A stretch of 64,000 nt of DNA from Diploscapter coronatus (taxonomy: Eukaryota > Nematoda > Chromadorea > Rhabditida > Rhabditidae). The notes beneath the pieces were generated by a model. That model saw nothing but the letters and a program-made list of their open reading frames with translations, was not told the origin of the DNA and ran no database searches. Positions within the stretch are counted from its first letter, which is position 1. Each line of letters opens with the position of its first letter. Made by a program: the position numbers and the translations under genes. Where the stretch lies: positions 30,705,249-30,769,248 of the forward strand of contig OZ038423.1 in the NCBI GenBank assembly GCA_964036155.1, given 5' to 3'. This document shows, in pieces, positions 25,001-34,739 of the stretch.

Positions 25001-28000
25001 CTTTTATAGAAAAAGGTAATCTGAAAACCCCCATGGCAATATGACTTTGTGACACATTCAAACTAGTATGATTAGGGAAGAGAATAGGTGTTTCGCTTAT
25101 GCCATACGCTACTATACTGTCGTGTGGCTTCAAGATTGCCCATTAAAAAGCCTGAAAAAATTAGCATAAATTTGAAATATCGATTCTTGCAGCTGCGTGA
25201 AGTCCTTCTGAATGGCTCGATCAGCGCACATTTCATCTGCCGCGTCGAAGATTTGGACGCGAAATTGTTCGACCCCAGCAAATGGATGTTTCTCAACGAA
25301 GCTGGCACAAACATTGCAGAACCGAAAATTGTGGGTTTTCATTTTTATTTTTTTATTCGAATTTTATAAGGAAAAGCAAATTGTAAAGGCTAGTTTTGAA
25401 ACTTACAACTTGAAAAGCGAACAAAAGTTTCTTGGTATCTTATGCGATTAAAAAATCGCAAAAATAAAATTTTGAGATCAAAATCAAACGCAAATAATAA
25501 TCCGCAAAGATTCTTCATCATCTCCAAGCATGTGATGAGAGATGATAATTAAAAAATGACTAGGTAATTGATCGCAAAAGGCATATTGAGAGTCGAAAAA
25601 CTTGCCAGTCTGGTCAAAATTGCGAAATTTCAGCCCGCCTTCCTCGAATTGGTGGACGATTCGTCCGCTGGAAAGCAGCAAGTGGTTGCAGTCGGCGGCA
25701 GTGAATCTTCCTTCATCTACCAGGTACTTGGGACAGTACTATATGACGGAGGGAGACGGAGTCTAGTTAGGGATAGGGTAGGGAGATGAGAGTAGGAAGA
25801 AATAGTGCGGGGAAGACGCTCTCCGTTCTCCGTCATGTAGTAGTTGTTGGTATTTGGAAAATTAAGCTAAAGTAAAAATTGCACTCCTTCGAGAGAAAAA
25901 AAAACCGGCTCATTGTAGTCAACCACTCTCTTCTCTGAGGAATAATATGGAGAAGAGGAAAAAGGAGGGTGGTAACTACGAGGGACCAAAACCAATCGTT
26001 TTGTTCAACTTCCGTTGAGTGTTCAGAGAGCCTTCCTTGATTTCGACTGGCAAGACAACGCTGAGAGAGCCCTCGTTCCCACTATGCTCCTCACCCAGTA
26101 TCTCAGTCAGTGCGAAGGTGGGCGACTGTTCTTGTTTTATTTATGTTCATACTACTGTACCCGATAGTAGACTAGAAATGTATGTCGCAGTTTTCTCAAA
26201 TTCTGATGACTTTCGTTATTATTTCGAAGTGTATTTCTCGAGAATATACACCGAAAATTTCCAACGGTGAATATCGATTCCTTGAAACCTATCGACTTTT
26301 CGTTGAAAAATGAACAAACTTCAGGCCCGCTTTGGATCGCAATCAGAGGCGACGGACTGGCCTATGGGGCGAATATCTACGTGAGAGCGGATCGGAAAAT
26401 GGTCAGTTGAATGTTTAAAAATGAGTTTGATTTTTGTTCCGAAAGAAATCTAAATTTAAACATTTTCGCCTTTACTCTGAAAATGAAATTTCCAATTTTC
26501 AGATCGAACTTTCGTTGTACAGATGTGCTCAGCCTGCTGAAGCCTATAAGAACACGAGCAAAATAGTGGTGAGTTTCAAAATTTGTATATTTTTCGGAGA
26601 AATCATCTATGCACACTACACTGAGAATCCCTTTTCCTCGGAATAATTTGAAGAATTTTTGAGGTATCGATAAATTTTATGAGGAGTTTTTGAAGTCATT
26701 TCGAAATTTGTGATTTTTTTGAAGAAAATGTTTAAAAAATCGATTTTCAGGAAGATTTGGTGAATACGGGCAAAATCGATGTCGACCAATTGGAGGCGGC
26801 AAAGAGATCCCTGACTTTCGAGCTGACTTCCCAGGAAGGCACCGTCATTTCGGCCGCTCAGCTGGCAATCGCTCAACAGTTCAGGGATCTCCCCAAGGAG
26901 TACATGAGGTATTTTTTTAATTTAAAAAAAATCCAGGAAAGTTGAAAGCTAGTAATCCTTGCAAAAATAAGAGCTTTTCCTGAAAGATTCGAATTGACAA
27001 AGAATTGAAATATCAGAGCGAAAAGAGAACGCATCTGATTTTACCGATCTCATTCGAATATGATGATAAGCAGAAAGTTCGATACATGATAGCAGAGGTA
27101 ATTTGAATATGTTCATTGGTCAAAATGGGAAATTTTCTGGATAATCAAGGGCATGGAAAATTCATTCTAGCGTTCAATGAAAGAAAATGATTGGAGGAAA
27201 ATAACACCGTCAAAACGCGCTTCACTTGTTTTGGTTCATAAAAGTATAAAAATACGATATTTAGTTGTAATTTGTAAAAAAGAAAAAAAAACGTCGAGTT
27301 GATACAAAATCGGGATTGAAAATTAATTTTAAATAAAGCCGTGTGCGTTGTGTTTAGAGGAACTCGCACCAGTATTTCACCAGACCTCAAAAATGACTAA
27401 ATTCCATACCATAAGATGTTATTTTTCAAAAATTTCATTTCTTTAATCAAATTCAGCCTTCTGCACTAGTTACTCTTAAGATTACTTTTATCCTCTTTTT
27501 CTCGTTTCCATACTATTTTCCAGAAAGAAAGTAACTTATGCGAAATGGCAAGAGTAATCTGAGGGTAACTAATGCAGGAGGTCCGAAATTCTATCTGATG
27601 TCGGTCAATTCGAATTTTGTTAATTTGTTAGATTTTTAAAAATTGGGATTTTTAAGGGAATTGTGCAAAAGAATCTGGGAGACCGGAGCGGAGGACGTGA
27701 TCAAAATTGGCGGGCCCAGGGTTGCGAAACTTTTCGATCCTAAGGTTTGTTTTAAAAATTCGCTTTTGGGCATTCTCCCTCATCCTTTTATCGCCTTTTC
27801 ATATGCGCGTTTTTAATCTAAAATTTTAATTTATTTATCTTCCTATTTTTTTCCATTATACTTCCTTCTTGTCTGCTCATTTTCTTTAAACTTGGAAAAA
27901 ATCACTACCTGTTCTGGTTTTAGTCATTCATCCGTGCAGCTGCGGTGCATCCTTCCAAAATCAACGAAATCCAGAAGGCGTTCCCCGACATCGAGACCGT

Positions 28001-28031
28001 TCAGCTGAAGTCGCTTCAGCTCAAAATCTAA
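19024..28031 (+). CDS. M16 (pitrilysin/PreP-like) zinc metalloprotease, C05D11.1 type
   Basis: Predicted zinc endopeptidase of the inverse-zincin family. 27 exons close in frame to 998 residues, the size expected of a four-domain M16 enzyme. The inverted zinc motif HTLEH is at residues 59-63 (H59, E62, H63), followed by the distal glutamate in GVVYSEMQDHESE (E152), so the catalytic half looks active. The C-terminal half keeps the non-catalytic M16 fold (GDGLAYGANIYVRAD, RELCKRIWETGAEDV). No mitochondrial targeting peptide is obvious. It starts MASKIWNVSET and the body begins almost at once, so it may be cytosolic. Substrate unknown. AATAAA is at 28256-28261. Introns carry several hairpin elements, and that after 24103-24189 holds copy 2 of the element seen in vps-16. 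The GTGGGG donor at 20738 is unusual but fits the frame. Confidence 0.95.
24226..24354 (-). mobile_element. Small inverted-repeat element (MITE-like), copy 2
   Basis: Lies in the protease intron 24190-24424, opposite in orientation to the copy at 15880-16048. It begins CAGATCTAAGCAGGACT and ends AGTCTGCCTAGGTCTG, so its ends are inverted repeats of each other. It shares several blocks with copy 1 but is shorter (129 versus 169 bp) and diverged. Confidence 0.65.
25733..25847. repeat. Imperfect inverted repeat in a protease intron (hairpin 1)
   Basis: Arms at 25733-25764 and 25814-25847 share TACTATATGACGGAG / TACTACATGACGGAG and then ACGGAG, with a purine-rich loop. It fits a MITE remnant. 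It sits in the intron 25724-26026, right next to a second hairpin. Confidence 0.55.
25909..25985. repeat. Imperfect inverted repeat in a protease intron (hairpin 2)
   Basis: Left arm TCATTGTAGTCAACCACTCT from 25910, right arm GGAGGGTGGTAACTACGAGG near 25964-25983, with TTCTCT/AGAAGAG continuing the stem inward. The spacing to hairpin 1 is about 60 bp. Confidence 0.5.
27449..27592. repeat. MITE-like element with ~33-bp terminal inverted repeats
   Basis: In the 748-bp protease intron 26909-27656. The left arm, from 27457, starts CCTTCTGCACTAGTTACTCT. The complement of the right arm, ending at 27581, starts CCTCCTGCATTAGTTACCCT. Similarity continues through AGATTACT. The intervening 50-60 bp is unrelated. 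No transposase is present and the target-site duplication is unclear. Confidence 0.6.
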
Positions 28032-31000
28032 ATTTGCCGAGTTTTTCGGTAAGCCTTTTTAGGTGTGGTTGAGAGAGCTGGAAGAATTTACTTTTCACCT
28101 TTTTAAGTCTAAAATTTACTCATCCTTATCGTTTCTGGTGCAATTTTAGGGTTATTCTAGTTTTGCCTATGTTGAGTTTTCTTCCCGATGCTTTTTTCGA
28201 AAAAAAGAAAATGGATATAATTTATTATTGAAATTTTGTCGTTGATTTTTCAAGGAATAAAGTGTTGTGAAAAATTTGACTAACTTTTGTTATTATTTTA
28301 ATTTAGAGTCAGACATTTAGAAAGTTGGCTAGAATTACGCAGGCATCATAGGATGACTAATTGCGGATTCCCCTACAAACCTGATGACGTAATCACCTAT
28401 GACAGCTGCAAGGTACGTTCAGACTTTCCCTAGAGATGATTCAGAGAAAGCCGACGTGACGGGTCGTGGTTTGCAGAGAGATTAGGCAAATCTGAGAAGA
28501 TTAGTGAGAATGAAGGCTGACTGTCGAAACTTGGCATTGACATTTCATTAGCGGGTTCAACGGATAATCTCGGCTAATTTTTCGAGAAAGGTAGATTTCT
28601 TGAGATTGCAGAAACAGTATGGTTTCTAGAATATATTCCTTTAGATTTTAATCGACTTATAGAATTCATTTCTGGGCTCTACTTCATTCAACTAGAATTT
28701 AGCATATAGATGATTTCCATAAAAATATGGCAAGCATTTCTACGGACAAAATTAGATATTGCAAAATATTGCATAAATTTTCGAAAAATTTCATGTTGAA
28801 GGTGGGTATTGGTTACTATGGATCAAATTTGGATATACGGACAGCTCAGATTTTGACGCGTCTCGAAATTTTCGTTTGAAATTTTTATGACTTGAAAACT
28901 TCTTCGCACTATTTCGCGAACTTCTGCTTTCTCTGGTTCGTAGTTTGTATCCACCACATTTATTTCTCGTTTACCCGATTTCACGCACACACAGAAACAA
29001 TATGTCAACATTTTCTGATCTGATGTCTGTCAAATGACTTTACCCATTTTTTTTCTAAGTTTCAATGACATATATCGTAGTTTATATCTGTTCATCCAAG
29101 AAGGTTATCAGAAAATTTTGTCATCAAAAATTAGGCGAAGTTTCAAATTCCATTAGCAATTCGTATCGGTGTTAGGTGAAGGGAAGTCCCACGAATTTTT
29201 CTCCATAAATAGGCAAATTGTCCTAGCCGGCACTTATTCTTTAGCAGTTCAAAAATTTAAAATTCACGCTCGCCCAAAAATGGCAACGTTTCATTGCCAT
29301 TTTGCAAAATATTTTCATCTTGGTCCAGCGTATAAAAGCTTGTTTTTCGAAAAGCATCCACTTATTTTCGAAGATTTCATCTTCAACAATAGCATTGGCA
29401 TAATTTTAGGAACTCGGTGAATTTCTGACTTCGAAAAGTATATGCGTGGGGAAATTTCGTTCGCTAAATTATCTCGTTTGTTCGATGGTGTATTACAATG
29501 CTTGTGATACTAGGCCCCCATACACACGTTTGACATACAAGCCCATCGTTTGGAATCGCTTTCCTCCACTTTGCATTGTTCTCGAGTAAAATTAAGCGGC
29601 GTGGTGTTTTCTCGAACCTCATGAACATTGCAAGCCACTGCGATGTTTTGCCCTATCTAGAAAATTTGCATGCCTTTCTAACTGCAAAAGTAAGGCTGAT
29701 CGCTATTTTCCTATAAAGCCTCGAAAATGGGTCATTTTTACGCCAAATGGAATATTTTCTCACAAAACTTTGAAAAATCTCGACGCTTTGTTTGAAAATT
29801 GATAGCTTATTTGTAAGACTTTACAAAAATACTTATACTTTTGTCGCCTAATCAATCAAAGGGGAGGAGAATCAAAGCGATATTTCCTATTTCCTACTAC
29901 TTGAGGCTGAGGGAATTGCTTCATTTGACTCGACTTTTAGCTTTTCTCTGTGTTATTTCTCTGGGGTACTTTTCTCAGTTTCTCTATTTCTCTACTATTT
30001 CTCCGATTTCTCGATCTTTTTCACCTACAACAATTACTGTGTTAGCCGGTGGGTGCTTCATCGAATGTATGCCTCGCTACCTTGTTGCCACAGGCAAGCA
30101 GAAAGAAAGACATCTTTCTCTGTCTCTAAACAGGATTCCTCGTGTTTTTTCTCCCAGCCCCATCTTTCGCACTCTCTCACCTTTCAATGCTATTTCGTAT
30201 GCTAATGCCGCACCTCCCTGCGTCTCCACTATTTCTCAACACTCTTTTTGACTCTTTTCTGTATCTGATTCGAATACCTACATCTGACTTTGACAGGCTT
30301 TGTATGTAAAATATAACACTGAGTTTTTGACCGATGATATTTTAACTTTTGAGCTAGCATTTTGCAAAGGGTGGGCTTTGATTTTTTGTTTAGAATAGGA
30401 TAGAATTTTATCCGAATCATTATTTGTTTCAATGCATTTGCACTGATTCATTCATGCTGTCATATCTAAACATCTAATTCCAAACAGGTGGATTATCATC
30501 TGTACACCTCTTTCACTTCCATATCTTTCCCCACATTCGTTTTATAGCTCGACTGATCAGATTAGAGACTATCGCTTTGATCAAATAAAAAACGGTCTGT
30601 GGTATTTCTGCAAAAATTTCGAAATTTCTAAGACTCTAGTACTTTTACAGCATAATTCCCGATTATGACACTATGACATTTCTTCTTGAATTGAAGATAG
30701 GTGGCCCATAAAGTAATTTTGGTCGTCTATAAATGTGTCGAATTTTAAAACTGTTCAGAGCGCAATTTTGTTTAGTTTTGAAGTTACTATCTTACTAATA
30801 GTCAAGGTCATAAAATTGTCCTATTGAACATTTGAGCGTTCGGTGCGAACCCTATAAGCTAGACAACACGAGATGATACATGTGACTCTAGAACTTGACG
30901 AAGTCATAAGGATTTTTCCGTCCCATTTATCTTTTTTTCTTTTCTAGAGCATAACCGTTGCCCGCTAGCTTTCGCCCGAGATGTTGGCAAACACAGAGTT

Positions 31001-31284
31001 TCTCACTCTTTCCTCCCCGTCTTCTTCAAATATTTTCCCATTCTCCTAGTTTTGAGTCTATCGCTTTTTATGCGGCAAACCGTATTTCACAAAATCATCT
31101 TTCTTCAGATCATTTAATTTCATCCTATTTTTCTGTGGTCGAGAAACCTTACAATAGGATGCTTTGCAGATTTGAGCTTTTTTGTAGGGCTTCACATTAG
31201 CAGTATCTTGAACAATAGATTATTTTCGTATATATTTTTGAAGAAGGTATCTTGAAAATCTAGTTCAGAGACGGAGTTTTTGAA
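28032..31284. other. 3.2-kb region with no confirmed gene
   Basis: Protease 3' UTR followed by AT-rich sequence. Frames of up to 136 codons occur (29841-30251) but look like chance. A possible isolated exon on the + strand is 28353-28412. It starts ATG, reads MTNCGFPYKPDDVITYDSCK, and ends at a good GTACGT donor, with an AATTTAG acceptor about 47 bp upstream. I found no partner exon. The promoter of the ceramidase gene should lie at the right end. Confidence 0.4.
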
Positions 31285-32570
31285 ATGAGAGCCCCGTTTT
31301 TATCTGAGTGGTTTGAGTACGAGACCGGCCATGCGTGGTGCGAATCGGCGTACAAGTACCAGACTCATCCCTACGTGGCGGAATTCGCTAATACGGTATG
31401 TTTTCCGATCAATTTTCGAATAGATTGAATTTTGACTTCAACATTTACAAGTTTGAACACGTTTGAACTCTAGTGTCGAAAAAACTTCGCGAATAGACGT
31501 TGTTCAAACAGTAATGCCTTTTCCCGCACACATGCTTCGAGTCTAGCACTTACGAGCATTTTTCCCCTTTTCACACTATCTTTCTGTTCATCTAGACTAG
31601 AAAATTGTAGTTATTTGTGGAAAATGTTGGAAAAATGAAATTTTAGGTTACAAACTTGCCAATTATCGTTTTGCCACTGGTGAATTTGGTGTTGTTGAAA
31701 AAGTATTTAAAAGAGGTAGAAGAATGTTCAAAAATTGAAGAAAAACTGGATTTTAGGTAAATTTCACACTAATCTTCCCTCAGCTATTGCTGACTTTCAA
31801 CGGATTAGCTTCTACCTATTATCATGCTACCTTGAATCTATTTGGTATTCAGGACTTGTACAAATTTTCTCTATTGAGCATTTTAGGTCAACTAGTGGAT
31901 GAATTGTCATTGGTTTGGATCATTACAATCTTTCTAGTCGTTTATATTCCGGTTATGAAATGGTTTCCCTCGCGGTTTTCGAAGCGACTGTAAGTATCGA
32001 CAACAACTTTAGGTACTTAGAAAAAAATGAACAGGTTGCTCATCCGCGGCATAATTTTGGTGGCTACTGGCGTTCTCTCGGCTCTGTGTTTCTGGGAGCC
32101 CAATCTAAACGCTGTGGCCTTGATGTTATTCTCAGTTCCGGCATCTTTCGTGATCATCTATGAGGGCAGGCACTGTGCTCTCCCGGAGGTTGAGACTTTC
32201 CCTAAACGCTCCCTAACCTTGTGGGGCATCGGTTTTGGATGTTGGTTTGCCGATAGGCTATTCTGCGATTTCTGGCTCTGGATGGGTATTTTCGCTAATG
32301 TTCTCCAGAAAATTTAGAAAAAAATTCAGGAACCCCTTACCTCCACGCTCTATTCCACCTATTAGCTGGTTTGGCTGGCTACACCGTCTTTGTAATGTTC
32401 TCCATAATTGACATTGAAGCTAGGGCTAAAGAACATAGGTAACCTAACTTTTTGGTCCAAAGATTTAGACGTCTGAATCTAGGTTTACCGCGGCGGTGAA
32501 ATATTTCCCGAGCAAAAGCAGCTCGATTTTCGCCTTCCCCTACATTTCCCTGAAAGAACGGTACGCGTAG
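31285..32570 (+). CDS. Alkaline ceramidase (ACER family)
   Basis: Integral-membrane amidase of ER/Golgi that hydrolyses ceramide to sphingosine and fatty acid. Seven exons (31285-31395, 31647-31715, 31757-31844, 31887-31989, 32035-32285, 32330-32438, 32483-32570) give 272 residues, the usual family length. The N-terminus SEWFEYETGHAWCE...YVAEFANTVTNLP is the family signature. Catalytic and zinc residues of the CREST superfamily are all present: SxxxH in ASTYYHATL, the Asp in GQLVDELSLVW, DRLFCDFWLW, and HxxxH in YLHALFHLLAG. The sequence has several hydrophobic helices, as expected for seven TM segments. The ATG follows a GTTCAG acceptor by about 15 bp, so trans-splicing is possible. Its 3' end faces the coiled-coil gene. 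Confidence 0.93.
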
Positions 32571-33146
32571 GCACCGATGCATATCTTGGTTCTTCCAATG
32601 AGACTGTGCCTGTGAATTCTAGTCACTTCATACTGGGTTCTATTGCATATTTTGGACTTTGTTCTGACGTATCACTCCTCAAATTGTGCAATTTAGTAGT
32701 AGAGTAGACAATTAGTAGACACTTTCACTTATCCACGAGTTTTGGCATACACTTATTCAAGCTTACTCCTTCCAAACTTTACCATATTTCAGGGATATCA
32801 CCACCGTTTCCACTTTACGATTAGAAACTTCAGAATTGATTATGAAAACTTAAATTTCTCTAGTTTGAAACTATTTTCATCGACTCTTTGATAAAACATG
32901 ATTCATTGGAAGTTACGAATTTTGTTGAACAAAGACGCTTATTATTCATCCTGGTGACTTGTCATAGATTGTTTTCTCTCGATCCTATCACATGAGCAGC
33001 TTTACTTCATCTCGTTATACTGGACTTGTACATTTATTTTTGAAATGTAAAATTTTTGAAAGATTCGTTTTGATAATGATTTATTATTGAACAACAGATA
33101 AATTAATTATGAAAATCAACGCTTGAAATGCTTTATAGGACCCATT
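32571..33146. other. Convergent intergenic region
   Basis: AT-rich, no open frame or conserved motif seen. It carries the 3' UTRs of the ceramidase (+) and the coiled-coil gene (-). Confidence 0.5.
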
Positions 33147-34464
33147 TTACTCGAGTTTGTTGGTCGAAGCAGGTTCATTATTCCTGGTAGAGTTATCCAC
33201 CTTCTTGTCTTTATATTCCGTAATCAAGGTACCGAAACTTGTAGAAATAACAAAAAACGTCATGATCCAAAACACAGGCCAGTAAAATGTTGATAGAATT
33301 ATTACCACCCAGAAATGGTTTGATGCCAAAGACGACGAAATGACCGGCAGCGAAACACATTGAAAGAAGTAAAAGTGGATGACTGTATCTCGATCTTGCG
33401 AGAGACTCTTCGAAAGTGCATCCTGCGCTTCATCTTCGACTTCCTCCACCATGACATAGCTGAAGACTCACGATCCAAATCAGAAATGGCCTCGACTCGT
33501 TCCTTCACCTATAATCACTTCTTTTAAAAACGTCTACATACCCACACTAATATTCTCTTACTTTATCAACTTCTTTAATAAGCGTGTCAAATTTTTCGGT
33601 CAACACTTGAATTCCAGCTCACATTCGAGGCGGCGAATTTTGTCATCCTTATGCTTCTGGCTCATATTGACTAAAATAGCGGTGATTCTGTGGGGCTTTT
33701 TTTTTTCGAATTTCGCAACTTACAGACTGCTTCCTGCAGGTTGATCTGATTCTTGAAGTCCCCGTCGATGTTGCTCAGCTTCGTCGTCTTACAAATTAGA
33801 TCCTTTCTGAGTCTCTCGATTTGTTTGGTGTGACGCAAAACGAAATCATCTGAATTATGATTATGAGTTTTCGAAAAAAAAAAACTTTCAGTTGTACCCT
33901 GTGCAAGCAGCATCTTCAGAATACGTTCTTCTGAGTTTGAATGATCCTTGCGAATGCGAGAAAGTTGTTTGGCAACTTCAAATTCGCATTTATATTCTTT
34001 ATCTGAATTATCAAATTGATGATAGATGTAAATCAAGTACCCGATCTGAATCATGCTCATAATATTCGGTCTTGATATTGTAATTCGATTCGGATTCAAA
34101 TGCATTACTGTTCTTCTTGGAAAAGGAGTCCTTCCACAAAATGGCTTCGATTTGAGCGATTTCCGCAATTATAGAATTTTCAGAGATGGTACAGAAAATC
34201 CAACCTAATGCATCCTTCTGATTTCTGGTCTTCTCACTCAACTTCTAAATTTGCTGGTCACTTTGAAATTTGACAATCGCTACCTCTTCTTTGCGATTTG
34301 AATTTTCATTAGCCGGTTGCTTCTTGGTTTGTTTTGAACCAGCCTGATCGTTTGTCAGTTTTGATTTTTCTTGAACAGTTTCCTTCTAAATTCATCTTAC
34401 TAGACTATTAAAGTATATATGAAGCGCTTACCGGCTTGGTAAAAGATTCATTTCCTATTTCCAT
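33147..34464 (-). CDS. Unrecognised coiled-coil protein with C-terminal membrane segment, 3' half irregular
   Basis: I do not recognise the family. Exons with clean phases: 34464-34432, 34385-34284, 34244-34109, 34002-33898, 33849-33724, then from 33670 downward. The product is Lys/Glu-rich: MEIGNESFTK, a disordered basic stretch, then heptad-like coiled coil (EFEVAKQLSRIRKDH, VLRHTKQIERLRKDL, VLTEKFDTLIKEVDK, VKERVEAISDLD). A C-terminal part (to TAA at 33147) has a hydrophobic hairpin, FWVVIILSTFYWPVFWIMTFF, and a polar tail. Two places do not read through: after CELEFK near 33610, and between AISDLD and EDEAQDALSKS near 33460. Each can be bridged only by a GT...AG segment of 17 or 32 bp, or by a one-base indel. 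Either the gene has minimal introns, the assembly has indels, or it is decaying. Its start lies 276 bp from the divergent CEP104-like gene. Confidence 0.6.
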
Positions 34465-34739
34465 GATTGACGTGACGTTCGAGGTTGGGCATAATTCACC
34501 TAGATTATGTGATTGATCAGGTGCATTCGAATTTGAATTTTCTTCACTGAACTCATAATTCGAATATCGAAATCAAGCTTGAATGCATTAGAAAAAAACA
34601 ATACAATGAAAAAGGTGATTAGAAATTCACAACCCGGCAAAGACCCTTTTAAATATTCAATGCTTGGAGCCAGAAAATGTGTGCATTAGTAGTCTGAGAA
34701 AGTCCAGGTTTCGAAGAGGCTTTATTTCTGCTCTAGAAA
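34465..34739. promoter_or_regulatory. Compact divergent promoter region
   Basis: 275 bp between the start codons of two divergently transcribed genes (coiled-coil protein on -, CEP104-like on +). It must hold both promoters and both 5' leaders. No X-box-like palindrome (RYYNYYATRRNRAC) that would support ciliary regulation was confidently seen. Confidence 0.45.

Noticed and set aside
29841..30251. 136-codon open frame on + between the protease and the ceramidase
   Set aside because: No ATG at the stated start (TTG), Phe/Ser/Leu-rich composition typical of AT-rich chance frames, no splice sites or family motif.
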